NCBI RefSeq assembly: GCF_008710095.1 | Contig: NZ_VYKJ01000004.1 | Location: 248,001-312,000, forward strand | DNA: 64,000 nucleotides | Source: Affinibrenneria salicis | Lineage (GTDB): Bacteria; Pseudomonadota; Gammaproteobacteria; Enterobacterales; Enterobacteriaceae | Direction of reading: 5' to 3' | Shown here: positions 44,203-53,800 of the stretch, one piece after another | How positions within the stretch are numbered: the first letter of the stretch is position 1 | Layout: every line of letters begins with the position of its first letter | Program-made: the position numbers and the translations under genes | Notes under the pieces: model-generated | Seen by the model: the letters and a program-made list of their open reading frames with translations, nothing else | The model's database searches: none | Told to the model about the DNA's origin: nothing

Positions 44203-44986
44203 GTCGCTGTTTACGCAAACCCGGCCGTCGGATCGTCACCGTCAGCAGACCGACCCGGTGCTGCAGCTGGAAAAAATCAACGTCAGCTTCGACGGTTTTC
44301 GCGCGCTGACCGATCTGTCGCTGAAAATCGGCGTGGGCGAACTGCGCTGCGTGATTGGTCCGAACGGGGCGGGCAAGACCACCCTGATGGACGTGATCAC
44401 CGGCAAAACCCGGCCGGACAGCGGACGGGTGTTTTACGATCAGTTCACAGATCTGACCACGCTGACGCCGGTGGAGATCGCGCGCGCCGGCATCGGGCGC
44501 AAATTTCAGAAGCCGACGGTGTTCGAAGCGCTGACGGTATTCGAAAATCTGGAGATCGCGCTGAAAACCGATAAGTCGGTCTGGGCCTGCTTGCGCGCCC
44601 GGCTGAGCGGCGAACAGCGCGACCGCATCGACGAGACGCTGACGCTGCTGCGCCTCGGCCACGAACGGCGCCGGCCGGCCGGTCTGCTGTCGCACGGCCA
44701 GAAACAGTTCCTCGAAATCGGCATGCTGCTGGTGCAGGAGCCGCATCTGCTGCTGCTGGATGAACCGGCGGCCGGCATGACGGACGCGGAAACCGACTAT
44801 ACCGCCGAACTGTTTCGCAGTCTGGCCGGCAAACATTCGCTGATGGTGGTGGAGCACGATATGGGCTTTGTCGAAACCATCGCCGATCATGTCACGGTAC
44901 TGCATCAGGGGCAGGTGCTGGCGGAGGGCTCGCTGCGCGAAGTCCAGGCCAACGAGGATGTCATCGACGTTTACCTGGGGAGATGA
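44195..44986 (+). CDS. urtD: Urea ABC transporter ATPase UrtD
   Basis: A 263-residue LivG-like ATPase. Walker A is GPNGAGKTT, the signature motif is the UrtD form LLSHGQKQFLEI rather than LSGGQ, and Walker B is LLLLDEPAAGM. The start ATG at 44195 follows GGAGG by 5 bases; an open frame upstream lies inside urtC. One base separates its stop from the urtE start. Confidence 0.94.
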   Translation: MTESLFTQTRPSDRHRQQTDPVLQLEKINVSFDGFRALTDLSLKIGVGELRCVIGPNGAGKTTLMDVITGKTRPDSGRVFYDQFTDLTTLTPVEIARAGIGRKFQKPTVFEALTVFENLEIALKTDKSVWACLRARLSGEQRDRIDETLTLLRLGHERRRPAGLLSHGQKQFLEIGMLLVQEPHLLLLDEPAAGMTDAETDYTAELFRSLAGKHSLMVVEHDMGFVETIADHVTVLHQGQVLAEGSLREVQANEDVIDVYLGR

Positions 44987-44987
44987 G

Positions 44988-45686
44988 ATGTTACAGATAG
45001 CGGATCTTAATCAGTATTACGGCGGCAGCCACATCCTGCGCGGTCTGTCGCTGGAAGCGAAAACCGGAGAAATAACCTGCCTGCTGGGGCGCAACGGCGT
45101 GGGGAAAACCACGTTGCTGAAATGCCTGATGGGGCTGATCCCGGCTCGTTCGGGCAGTATCCGCTGGCAGGGCGATCTGCTCAATTCGCGCAAACCGCAC
45201 CAGCGCGTGCAGGCCGGTATGGCCTATGTCCCGCAGGGACGCGAGATCTTTCCGCGTCTGACCGTGGAGGAAAACCTGCTGGTCGGGCTGGCGCGCTTTC
45301 CCGCCGCGCAGGCGAAGCAGGTGCCGGCGGAGATCTATCGGCTGTTTCCGGTGCTAAAGGAGATGAAACAGCGTCGCGGAGGCGATCTGTCCGGCGGGCA
45401 GCAGCAGCAGTTGGCGATCGGCCGCGCGCTGGCCTGCCGGCCGCAACTGCTGATTCTTGATGAGCCGACGGAGGGTATCCAGCCGTCGGTGATTAAGGAG
45501 ATCGGCGCGGTGATCCGCCAGCTGGCGCAGCGTGGCGATATGGCCATTCTGTTGGTGGAGCAGTTCTACGACTTCGCCGCCGAACTGGCGGATAGTTACC
45601 TGGTGATGTCGCGCGGCGAGATCGTTCAGCGCGGACGCGGCGTGGATATGGAGCGGGAGGGCGTGCGCGGGCTGGTGGCGATTTAG
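44988..45686 (+). CDS. urtE: Urea ABC transporter ATPase UrtE
   Basis: A 232-residue LivF-like ATPase. Walker A is LGRNGVGKTTL, signature DLSGGQQQQLAIGRAL, Walker B LLILDEPTEGI. The start ATG at 44988 is chosen because the GGGGAGATG junction lies directly before it. It completes urtABCDE and ends 22 bases from the convergent efflux gene. Confidence 0.94.
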   Translation: MLQIADLNQYYGGSHILRGLSLEAKTGEITCLLGRNGVGKTTLLKCLMGLIPARSGSIRWQGDLLNSRKPHQRVQAGMAYVPQGREIFPRLTVEENLLVGLARFPAAQAKQVPAEIYRLFPVLKEMKQRRGGDLSGGQQQQLAIGRALACRPQLLILDEPTEGIQPSVIKEIGAVIRQLAQRGDMAILLVEQFYDFAAELADSYLVMSRGEIVQRGRGVDMEREGVRGLVAI

Positions 45687-45708
45687 CCAGCCATACCCGC
45701 GTCTGCCG

Positions 45709-47082
45709 TTAGCCGATGCCGCCGCCCAGCGATTGCCACAGCGTGATGCGGTTGTCGAAGTCGGTCTGGCGCAGGGCGATCAGCTGTTGACGGGCCGACC
45801 ACAGCGTGCGCTGTGCGGTCAGTACGCTCAGGTAGTCGCCGATGCCGGTCTGATAGCTGCGCTGCGCCAGCTCGTAACTGCGCTGCGCCGCCGCTACATA
45901 TTGCTGTTGGGCGTCCATCTGTTCGGCCAGCGTTTCGCGGCGCGCCAGCGCATTCGCCACGTCGCTGAATGCGGTCTGAATCGCTTTCTCATAGGCCGCA
46001 ATCAGCCCTTTTTTCTCCGCTTGCGCATAGTGCAGCTGGGCCACGTTGGCGCCGCCGGAAAACAGCGGCAGAGTCAGGCTGGGCGCGAACGACCAGATGT
46101 TGGCGCCGTGGCTGAACAGGCTGGACAGCGAATCGCTGCCCACGCCGGCGCTGGCGGTCAGCGACAGCGTCGGGAAGAAGTTGGCGCGCGCGGCGCCGAT
46201 ATCGGCGTTGGCGCTCTTCAGATTATGTTCCGCTTCCAGCACATCCGGACGCCGCAGCAAGACCGATGAAGAGACGCCGGCCGGCACCAGTACGATCGCC
46301 TGCTGATCGAGGTTATCGAGCGGAACGGGCAGCAGGCTGTCCGGCACCGTTTCGCCCACCAGCAGATTCAGCGCGTTGATGTCCTGCGCCACCAGCGTCT
46401 GGTAACTGGCGACGCTGGCTCTGGCCTGCTGATAAACCGTCATCGCCTCGCTGACGTCGGTGGCGGCGGCCACGCCTTCCTGCTGGCGTCGCTGAGTGAT
46501 GCGCAGCGAATCGGCCGCGCTCGCCATGGTGTCTTTGGCCAGTTGCAGATTGCTCTTGTCCGCCGCCAGCGTGATCCAGGCCGTACTGGTTTCTGCAATC
46601 AGCGTCAGTCGGGTATTTTGCGCGGTGGCCTCGCTGGCCAGCCAGGTTTCGCGCGCCGCTCTGCTCAGACTGCGGTTGCGGCCGAACAGATCGATCTCGA
46701 AGCTGCTGACGGCGCCCTGGGCCTCGCTGCTGCTGCCGACGCCGCTGTCGACGGTGCGGCTGCGCGTGTGGCTCAGATCGGCGCTCAACGTCGGCAACAG
46801 ACTGGCGCGCTCTTCGCCGTACAGCGCGCGCGCCGCTTCGATATCGGCGATCGCGGCCTGCAGATCGCGGCTGCCGGCCAACGCGCGTTCCACCACGCTC
46901 TTCAGCCGGCCGTCGTTGATAATATGCTGCCAGTCGCTCAGCACCGCGCCGTTGTCCGTCTGCGCCGTCGCGCCAGGCCAGGTGGCAGGCACCGGCGCCG
47001 CCGGACGCTGATAGTCCGGGTCCAGCGAAATACAGCCGGCCAGCAGCAGGGATAACGAAAGAAGACTAATACGGTAAATCAT
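45709..47082 (-). CDS. NodT-family outer-membrane efflux lipoprotein
   Basis: A 457-residue TolC-like outer-membrane factor. A signal peptide ending in LLAGC gives lipidation at Cys17, and DPDYQRPAAPVPATW follows as in OprM-type proteins. Two repeated helical halves are visible (QARASVASYQTLVAQDINAL; YELAQRSYQTGIGDYLSV). It lies 3 bases downstream of the RND pump gene in one operon, so a dedicated exit duct is encoded rather than sharing TolC. Confidence 0.92.
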   Translation of the reverse strand: MIYRISLLSLSLLLAGCISLDPDYQRPAAPVPATWPGATAQTDNGAVLSDWQHIINDGRLKSVVERALAGSRDLQAAIADIEAARALYGEERASLLPTLSADLSHTRSRTVDSGVGSSSEAQGAVSSFEIDLFGRNRSLSRAARETWLASEATAQNTRLTLIAETSTAWITLAADKSNLQLAKDTMASAADSLRITQRRQQEGVAAATDVSEAMTVYQQARASVASYQTLVAQDINALNLLVGETVPDSLLPVPLDNLDQQAIVLVPAGVSSSVLLRRPDVLEAEHNLKSANADIGAARANFFPTLSLTASAGVGSDSLSSLFSHGANIWSFAPSLTLPLFSGGANVAQLHYAQAEKKGLIAAYEKAIQTAFSDVANALARRETLAEQMDAQQQYVAAAQRSYELAQRSYQTGIGDYLSVLTAQRTLWSARQQLIALRQTDFDNRITLWQSLGGGIG

Positions 47083-47085
47083 GCA

Positions 47086-50000
47086 TTACTCCTGATCGGC
47101 ATGACGCCGGGTGAAATAGTGCTTCACCAGGACAAAGAACAACGGAACGAAAAAGATCGCCAGCAGCGTCGCCGTCAGGGTGCCGCCGATGATGCCGGTA
47201 CCGATGGCGATGCGGCTGTTGGCCCCGGCGCCGGTGGCCAGCGCCAGCGGAACCACCCCGGCGATGAACGCCAGCGAAGTCATCATGATCGGGCGCAGAC
47301 GCGTTTTGGCCGCCGACAGAACCGCCGAGCTGAGCGAGCGGCCTTCCCGTACCGCCAGTTCGGCGAATTCGACGATCAGAATGGCGTTCTTCGACGACAG
47401 ACCGATGGTGGTCAACAGCGCCACCTGGAAGTAGACATCGTTGCTTAATCCGCGCAGCAGGGCCGCCAGCGCGGCGCCGAATATCCCGAGCGGAATGATC
47501 AGGATCACCGAGAAGGGCACCGACCAGCTTTCATACAGCGCGGCCAGGCAGAGGAACACCACCAGAATCGAAATGGCGTACAGGCTGAGCGCCTGCCCGC
47601 TGGCCAGTTTTTCCTGCAGCGACAGTCCGCTCCAGGCCCAGGTAGAGCCGGCCGGCAACTGACCGGCGAGCGCCTCCATCTTGCTCATCGCCGTGCCGGA
47701 GCTGACGCCGTCGGCGTTTTCGCCGGTGATTTCGAACGAGGCGGCGCCGTTGTAGCGCGTCAGACTTTCCGGCCCGTAGGTCCAGCGCGTGCTGGCGAAG
47801 GCGGAAAACGGCGTCATGCTGTCGTCGTCGTTGCCGCGTACAAACCATTTGTCCAGATCCGACGGTTTGGCGCGGAACTGGCCGTCCGCCTGGATATACA
47901 CCTTCTTGACGCGGCCGCGATCGATGAAGTCGTTGACATAGGTGCCGCCCCAGGCGCTGCTGAGCGTATCCGTCACGTCGGACAGCGACAGCCCGAGCGC
48001 CACGGCTTTATTATTGTCGATATCGACCTGTAGCTGCGGCATTTGCGGCAGGTCATTGGCGCGCACCGACTGTAGTTCAGGGCTGGCGCCGGCCAGCTTC
48101 AGCAGTTCGCTGCGCATGTTCAGCAGCGTGTCGCGGTCGGTGCCGCCGCCGGCCATCAGCTCGAAGGTGAAGCCGTTGGTTTGCCCCATGCCCTGCACGG
48201 ACGGCGGCGTGGTGGCGAACACCCGCGCATCGCGGATGACGGACAGCTCTTTCATCGCCCGGCTGGCGATGGCCTGCGCGGTATTCTCCTTACCGGGCCG
48301 GTCATCCCAGTTTTTCAGCGAAACGAAGGCCATGCCGGCGTTCTGACCGCTGCCGCTGAAGTTGAAGCCGGTAATGGTGAAGATGACGTTGAGGTTGTCC
48401 TTTTCTTCGTTGAGGAACCAGGAGGTGACGCGTTGGTTGACGGCGTTGGTGCGGTTGACGGTGGCGCCGGCCGGCAGGGTGTACTGCACCATGATCTCGC
48501 CCTGGTCTTCGTTGGGCAGGAAGCTGCCCGGCAGGCGCCACAGCAGCAGGGCCATCACCACCACCAGCGCGCCGAACAGACTGAGCATCATCAACGGCCG
48601 GCGCAGCACGGAAAAGATACGCCGGCTGTAGCCCTGTTCGGTGCGGGCGTAGAAGCGGTTGAAGCGGCCGAAAAAGCCCTTCTGGTGCGGTTTGCTGTGT
48701 TTAAGCAGCGAGCCGCACAGCGCCGGGGTCAGCGTCAGGGCGACCACCACCGACAGCGCCATGGCGGAGATGATGGTGACCGAGAACTGGCGATAGATCA
48801 CGCCGGTCGAACCGCCGAAAAAGGTCATCGGCAGGAACACGGCGGACAGCACCAGCGCGATGGCGATCAGCGCGCCGGAAATCTCGCCCATCGATTTCTC
48901 GGTGGCGGCGCGCGCCGACAGCCCTTCGTCGCGCATAATGCGCTCGACGTTCTCCACCACCACGATGGCGTCGTCCACCAACAGGCCGATGGCCAGCACC
49001 ATGGCGAACAGCGTCAGGGTATTGATGGAGTAGCCGAATAGCGACAGTACGCCGAATGTCCCGAGCAGCACGACCGGCACCGCCAGCGCCGGGATCAGCG
49101 TCGCGCGCAGGTTCTGCAGGAACAGATACATGACGATAATCACCAGCACGATGGCTTCGAACAGCGTCTTGACCACGTCCTGCACCGAGATCTTGATGAA
49201 GTCGGTGCTGTCTTTCGGGTAGGCGACATCGTAGCCTTCCGGCATGCTGGCGCGGTATTCGTTGATCTTCGCTTTTACCAGTTCGGCGGTATCCAGCGCG
49301 TTGGCGCCGGGCGACAGCATGACGGCGATACCGGCGGCCGGGTGGCCGTTCAGGCGCGAGTTGGCGGTGTAGTCCTCGTTGCCCAGCTCGACCCGCGCCA
49401 CGTCGCTGATACGCACGACGGCGCCGTTCGACTCGCTCTTGACGATGATATTGCGGAACTCTTCCGGCGTTTGCAGCCGCGACTGCGCGCGCACGGTGGC
49501 GGTCAGCTGTTGGTCGGCCGGGGAGGGTTCGGCGCCGATCTTGCCGGCGGACAGCTGAATGTTTTGCGCCTCGATCGCCGACTCGACGTCCGAAGGCATC
49601 AGGTTATAGGACGCCAGTTTGGTGGGATCCAGCCAGATGCGGATCGCGTATTCAGAGCCGAACACCCGCAGACTGCCGACGCCGCTGACGCGCGCCAGCG
49701 GGTCCTGCAGGTTGCTGACCAGCCAGTCGGCGATGTCCGAACTGGTCGCCTTATCGCTTTTGTCATACAGCGCCATAATCAGCAGGAAGTTGGACTGCGA
49801 TTTCGTCACCGTGATCCCGGCGGACTGCACCTCGCTCGGCAGACGCGATTCGGCCTGCTGCACCTTGTTCTGCACCTGGACCTGAGCGGTATCGGGGTTG
49901 GTGCCCTGTTCAAAGGTTACCGTAATGTCGACGTCGCCGTCCGAACTGCTGGTGGAGGTGAAGTAGAGCAGATTGTCCAGACCGGTCAACTGCTGTTCGA

Positions 50001-50196
50001 TCACCTGGGTCACGCTGTTTTCCAGCGTTTGGGCGGAGGCGCCGGTGTAGGTCGCCTTGATGCGCACGGACGGCGGCGCGACATCGGGGTACTGCGCCAC
50101 CGGCAGCGTGTTGATGGCCATCAGGCCGGCCAGCATGATCAGGATGGCAATCACCCAGGCGAAGACCGGGCGGCGGACAAAGAAACGGGAAAACAT
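47086..50196 (-). CDS. RND multidrug efflux pump (AcrB/HAE1 family)
   Basis: A 1036-residue, 12-helix inner-membrane proton antiporter. The N-terminus FFVRRPVFAWVIAILIMLAG, the paired acidic residues GLLVDDAIVVVENVERI in helix 4 and the late SSKNAILIVEFA motif are HAE1 signatures. It forms a trimer linking the adaptor and the outer-membrane duct. Gene order is adaptor, pump, duct. Substrate range cannot be told. Confidence 0.95.
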   Translation of the reverse strand: MFSRFFVRRPVFAWVIAILIMLAGLMAINTLPVAQYPDVAPPSVRIKATYTGASAQTLENSVTQVIEQQLTGLDNLLYFTSTSSSDGDVDITVTFEQGTNPDTAQVQVQNKVQQAESRLPSEVQSAGITVTKSQSNFLLIMALYDKSDKATSSDIADWLVSNLQDPLARVSGVGSLRVFGSEYAIRIWLDPTKLASYNLMPSDVESAIEAQNIQLSAGKIGAEPSPADQQLTATVRAQSRLQTPEEFRNIIVKSESNGAVVRISDVARVELGNEDYTANSRLNGHPAAGIAVMLSPGANALDTAELVKAKINEYRASMPEGYDVAYPKDSTDFIKISVQDVVKTLFEAIVLVIIVMYLFLQNLRATLIPALAVPVVLLGTFGVLSLFGYSINTLTLFAMVLAIGLLVDDAIVVVENVERIMRDEGLSARAATEKSMGEISGALIAIALVLSAVFLPMTFFGGSTGVIYRQFSVTIISAMALSVVVALTLTPALCGSLLKHSKPHQKGFFGRFNRFYARTEQGYSRRIFSVLRRPLMMLSLFGALVVVMALLLWRLPGSFLPNEDQGEIMVQYTLPAGATVNRTNAVNQRVTSWFLNEEKDNLNVIFTITGFNFSGSGQNAGMAFVSLKNWDDRPGKENTAQAIASRAMKELSVIRDARVFATTPPSVQGMGQTNGFTFELMAGGGTDRDTLLNMRSELLKLAGASPELQSVRANDLPQMPQLQVDIDNNKAVALGLSLSDVTDTLSSAWGGTYVNDFIDRGRVKKVYIQADGQFRAKPSDLDKWFVRGNDDDSMTPFSAFASTRWTYGPESLTRYNGAASFEITGENADGVSSGTAMSKMEALAGQLPAGSTWAWSGLSLQEKLASGQALSLYAISILVVFLCLAALYESWSVPFSVILIIPLGIFGAALAALLRGLSNDVYFQVALLTTIGLSSKNAILIVEFAELAVREGRSLSSAVLSAAKTRLRPIMMTSLAFIAGVVPLALATGAGANSRIAIGTGIIGGTLTATLLAIFFVPLFFVLVKHYFTRRHADQE

Positions 50197-51317
50197 CAGT
50201 CAGCGCCTCCCGTGGTTGATACTTCCACCGGTTTTACCGTATTGCCCGGCGCGACTTTATCGCTGCCTTCCACCAGCAGACGATCGCCGGCCTGCAGCCC
50301 CTTGACGATCAGCCAGCGGTCGCCGGTGGCCTGACCGGTTTCCACGCCGCGGCGTTCGACCTGGTTTTTAGCGTTGACCACCAGCGCGGTGGCGTTGCCT
50401 TTGACATCGTGCGTAATACCCTGCTGCGGCGCGAGGATGGCGTTTTCGATCGTTCCTTCGTCGACGCTGGCGCGCACAAACATGCCGGGCAGCAGAATAT
50501 GTTCGGGATTTGGAAACACCGCGCGCAGCGTGACCGAGCCGGTCGAGGCATTGACCGCCACCTCCGTCAGCTCCAGCCGCCCTTTGTGCGGATAGACCGA
50601 GCCGTCTTCCAGCGTCATCGTCACGTTCAGCGTCTCGCCGTTGCCGGCCAGCGCCTGTTTACGCAGCCGCAGCAGATCGGCGCTGGAGCGGGTCAGATCC
50701 AGATACATCGAGTCCAGCGCGCGGATGGTGGTCAGCGCGGTGGTTTGCTGAGCGGTGACCAGCGCGCCCGGCGTGACGGAAGAGATGCCGATACGGCCGG
50801 CGATGGGGGCGGTCACCGTGGTCCAGCGCAGATTAATGCGCGCGCTTTCCTGCGCGGCGTTTTTCTCCTGTACGCTGGCTTTGTCCTGTTCGCAGGTGGC
50901 GCGGGCGTCGTCCGCATCCTGTTGCGAGACGCCCTGTTCTTTAACCAGTACGGCATAGCGCTTCGCCTTCTGGCAGTCCGCCAGCACCAGCGCTTTGGCG
51001 CTTTGCACGGCGGCGGCGGCCTCATCGTAGGCGGCTTGGTAGCTGGACGGGTCGATCTGGTAGAGCGGCTGGCCGGCCTTAACTTCATCCCCTTCGGTGA
51101 ACAACCGTTTCTGGATAATGCCGCCGACCTGGGGAATCACGTCCGAGGTCAGGGTCGCCGTCGTCCGGCCGGTGAGGTCGCTCATCAGGGTGAACGCGGC
51201 CGGTTTTAGCGTCACCACGCCGACCTCCGTCGGTCCGGCCTCGCTTTTTGGCTGCGTGCCGTTGTCACAGCCGCTTAAACTGAGAAGAGTAAAAAGACAT
51301 AAAATGCGTAACTGCAT
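50196..51317 (-). CDS. RND efflux periplasmic adaptor (AcrA family)
   Basis: A 373-residue membrane-fusion lipoprotein. The signal ends LSLSGC with lipidation at Cys17. A lipoyl half (GDEVKAGQPLYQIDPSSYQAA), a helical hairpin, the second lipoyl half (TAPIAGRIGISSVTPGALV) and a beta-barrel follow. It is the first gene of the efflux operon and overlaps the pump by one base. No regulator gene is adjacent, unlike most such operons. Confidence 0.95.
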   Translation of the reverse strand: MQLRILCLFTLLSLSGCDNGTQPKSEAGPTEVGVVTLKPAAFTLMSDLTGRTTATLTSDVIPQVGGIIQKRLFTEGDEVKAGQPLYQIDPSSYQAAYDEAAAAVQSAKALVLADCQKAKRYAVLVKEQGVSQQDADDARATCEQDKASVQEKNAAQESARINLRWTTVTAPIAGRIGISSVTPGALVTAQQTTALTTIRALDSMYLDLTRSSADLLRLRKQALAGNGETLNVTMTLEDGSVYPHKGRLELTEVAVNASTGSVTLRAVFPNPEHILLPGMFVRASVDEGTIENAILAPQQGITHDVKGNATALVVNAKNQVERRGVETGQATGDRWLIVKGLQAGDRLLVEGSDKVAPGNTVKPVEVSTTGGAD

Positions 51318-52029
51318 AGCATTGCCCCATAGTCGGTGAGATTAAACCGGTAATTCGCTGTGAATAATCAAGTCAGGCATTCGGCGTTCACGGACCGTTG
51401 CCCGATGCGTATCTGCTTCGTTGTTATCACCCGTGCGTCTGCGCAATCGGCGCATGATGGCAAGGCGGCCAACGGGCGGGGGGGTGAAATGGCCTCCGCA
51501 TGGCGGAGCAGGGCGGGGAAATCCATTCTCCCTGGGTCATTGGCGCGGCGCTGGCCGCAACCTCGTGTTTATGCTGGTGTGGCGGTGATTTTTTTAAGTT
51601 CATAGCGCTGAATTTATGCAAATAACAGTCGTCCGGCCGTGTATGGACAGAACCCGCGCCGCATCGTTCGCTTAGCTTTATCGGCGTTATCTCATGTGCA
51701 GAAAGGCCTCGCCGGCGTAATGACTTTCTGATACTGATTGGCGATTTTCAGGCGCCCCGCCGATATCCGTAATGCGTCGCGGATTATCGGCTAACGCCCG
51801 CTGTTTTAATTTGCCTGACGGACTTAGTCGATCATCATTTTTATTAGCAATATATTTTCTGCCCTGTGCGTCAGGGGTAAATTATTTTCTGCCGTTATTC
51901 GTCATTTTACTGATGATTACCCCTTTCCCTGTAAAAAAGTCAGCAGTATATAAACCGCGCCCGGGCTGAATATAGGCGTGGTTTATAATAGAACGAATAA
52001 TTTCATAACCCTGCCCGGATTAATCTTTA

Positions 52030-52172
52030 TCGGATATATTCGCCGTGCTTCAGGCGCCGCAGATGCGTTGTCTTTGTTGCCCGGCCTGCCCCTGCGCCTC
52101 GCCCATCATGGGCCACCGCTCCGCGCGGTTCAAAACGATAACGTTTTGTCCTGCACTCGCATTATTTAGGCC
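52030..52172 (+). repeat. ERIC-like element F
   Basis: GGATATATTCGCCGTGCTTC at the left, GATGCGTTGTCTTTGTTGCC inside, and CACTCGCATTATTTAGGCCA at the right give the order of the family. The core is diverged. Confidence 0.4.
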
Positions 52173-52209
52173 AGAGAAGATAAAGGAATACGGCTGGCTG
52201 AACGGAAGT

Positions 52210-52223
52210 TAAGATATATCTTA
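52210..52223. other. Isolated 14-base palindrome
   Basis: TAAGATATATCTTA is self-complementary. It lies in the unassigned region, 250 to 900 bases from the nearest genes. A regulator site is possible but no gene is close enough to assign it. Confidence 0.25.
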
Positions 52224-52574
52224 GTTGCGCGGGTTGTCAACGGATATAGTGTAAGTTAACTTCGGCGTTTTTTAGTTTATGTCGTTGTTTTGACGTATTA
52301 TTGACAGGAAGCGTAAGGCCGGGGGGATGGCGCAGAAATAGGGGGGGACGGGGGCGTTTGTTGTTGCTATATCAATGAATTAGCCGGCAATAATATGAAA
52401 GGATGCGCGCTCGCATGACAATAAAGCGTTATAATAAAGAAAGGGTAGTGTAAGTATTTCGTCATGAGGTGAGACTTTATATTAATATAAAACCGGGCGA
52501 ATAATGCGGTCCGCGGGATAGCACATTATTTTTTGAACAACGCAAGGCGCTGGTTCTTTTTAGCTTATTACCGG

Positions 52575-52702
52575 CAGTTCGGGGAGGATAAACCGTCCGG
52601 CGCGGATTTGAACGCCGCCGCCGTACGCAGGGAGGAGAGCCGGGGACGAGCCGAATAATCGGGCGCCGTCAACGCACCTGCGGTTTGAGGCATGACGAGT
52701 AT
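52575..52702 (-). repeat. ERIC-like element, inverted
   Basis: GGATTTGAACGCCGCCGCCG, GAGCCGAATAATCGGG and AACGCACCTGCGGTTTGAGG followed by CATGACGAGTAT give the ERIC end in reverse (compare the classical AACGCACCTGCAACTTGAAG). Partial match by eye. Confidence 0.45.
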
Positions 52703-52723
52703 CAATGGCGGTTGGGGAAACGT

Positions 52724-52764
52724 GATAATAAAAAAGAAACGCGCCGGCCGGTTTGCCGGCGCGT
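52724..52764 (-). terminator. Intrinsic terminator of pip
   Basis: On the minus strand ACGCGCCGGC pairs with GCCGGCGCGT across a 6-base loop, followed by TTTCTTTTTTATTAT. It begins about 50 bases after the pip stop. Confidence 0.88.
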
Positions 52765-52813
52765 CTTTCATAATGGCGACGGAAACGTCGCCCCCTGGTG
52801 TTAGTCTTTTTTC

Positions 52814-53710
52814 TTATATAATTCTGCGCCGCAGGAAGTCGCTGACGGCTTGCATGCACGCTTTACGTTCTTCCACATGCGGCATGTGGCTGGAGCGTTC
52901 GAAAATAATCCATTCGGAGCCATCGATGCCTTCCGCGAAGGGCTGCACCGTTTCCGGCGTGGCCTCATCGTAACGGCCGGAAATCAGCAGCGCCGGTACA
53001 TTAATCGCTCCGACCCGCTCAATGATGCTCCAGTCTTTCAGGGTGCCGACGACGTGGAACTCCGTCGGACCATTCATTGCCAGATAAACGGTCGGATCCT
53101 GGTCGATGGCGTCAAAGGTCCGTTTCACCTCGGCCGGCCAGGGGTCGACGCGGCACACGTGGCGCATGTAGAAGACATGCGATGCCCTACGGTAGGCCTC
53201 GCTGTCTACGGTACCGGCCGCTTCGTGCTCCTGCAGGCAGGACTGTACGTCCGCGGGCAGTCCGGCGCGCAGCTGTGCCGCTGCTTTCAGCCAGAGCGGC
53301 ATGGAGGCCGGCGAGTTGGCGATGACGATGGCTTTCAGACCGGCCGGGCGCGTGACGGCGTGTTCCGCCGTTAGCATACCGCCCCAGGACTGGCCCAGCA
53401 GCGCATAGTTATCCTGAATATTAAGATGTTTTAATAGGTTATCCAGCTCGGCCAAAAACAGCGGTATCTGCCAGAAGTCGGCCGGTTTATCGGGCAAATG
53501 GGTGGAGCGACCGTTGCCCAACTGGTCGTAATGGATCACCGGACGACCGGTTTCCGCAATATCGCGAAAGGCGTCAACATAGTCGTGGGTACAGCCAGGC
53601 CCGCCGTGGGCGATGACCAGAGGCGTCATTCCGTTATGCAAATCGCCGCAGATTCGGTACCAGGTCTGGTACTGGATAAAAGGCGCGAAGCCTTCGCTGA
53701 CGGTGTACAT
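52814..53710 (-). CDS. pip: Proline iminopeptidase-family alpha/beta hydrolase
   Basis: A 298-residue S33 peptidase that removes N-terminal proline (or a similar residue) from short peptides. The oxyanion motif [10 protein letters not shown], nucleophile Ser108 in GQSWGG, Asp248 in [10 protein letters not shown] and His275 in SSHMPHVEE complete the triad. No signal peptide is seen. AAGGAAGGA lies 9 bases before the ATG. It is downstream of a LuxR solo on the same strand, the pairing seen with plant-responsive LuxR proteins, whose genes neighbour pip. Confidence 0.88.
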   Translation of the reverse strand: MYTVSEGFAPFIQYQTWYRICGDLHNGMTPLVIAHGGPGCTHDYVDAFRDIAETGRPVIHYDQLGNGRSTHLPDKPADFWQIPLFLAELDNLLKHLNIQDNYALLGQSWGGMLTAEHAVTRPAGLKAIVIANSPASMPLWLKAAAQLRAGLPADVQSCLQEHEAAGTVDSEAYRRASHVFYMRHVCRVDPWPAEVKRTFDAIDQDPTVYLAMNGPTEFHVVGTLKDWSIIERVGAINVPALLISGRYDEATPETVQPFAEGIDGSEWIIFERSSHMPHVEERKACMQAVSDFLRRRII

Positions 53711-53727
53711 GGAGACGAGTCCTTCCT

Positions 53728-53741
53728 TGTTCTGTTGAACA
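53728..53741. promoter_or_regulatory. Inverted repeat in the pip leader
   Basis: TGTTC and GAACA flank TGTT, a small perfect dyad 18 bases upstream of the pip ATG. It could be part of a binding site between luxR and pip, but it is short and lies very near the start codon. Confidence 0.25.
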
Positions 53742-53800
53742 TGGCGTAAGGATAGTGCCCGTCAGCGAAAGAGAAAAGCTAGTAAAAAAGATAGATTTTT

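Larger units (their letters stand above)
51318..52813. other. 1.5-kb region without a supported protein gene
   Basis: No conserved protein is visible on either strand between the efflux operon and the proline iminopeptidase gene. The stretch holds two ERIC-like elements, a 14-base palindrome and the pip terminator. ORFs here are short and lack ribosome sites. The efflux promoter must lie near 51318-51400 but was not resolved. Confidence 0.5.

Noticed and set aside
51360..52169. Short ORFs in the region upstream of the efflux operon
   Set aside because: No ribosome sites, low-complexity or repeat-derived translations, no recognisable family.
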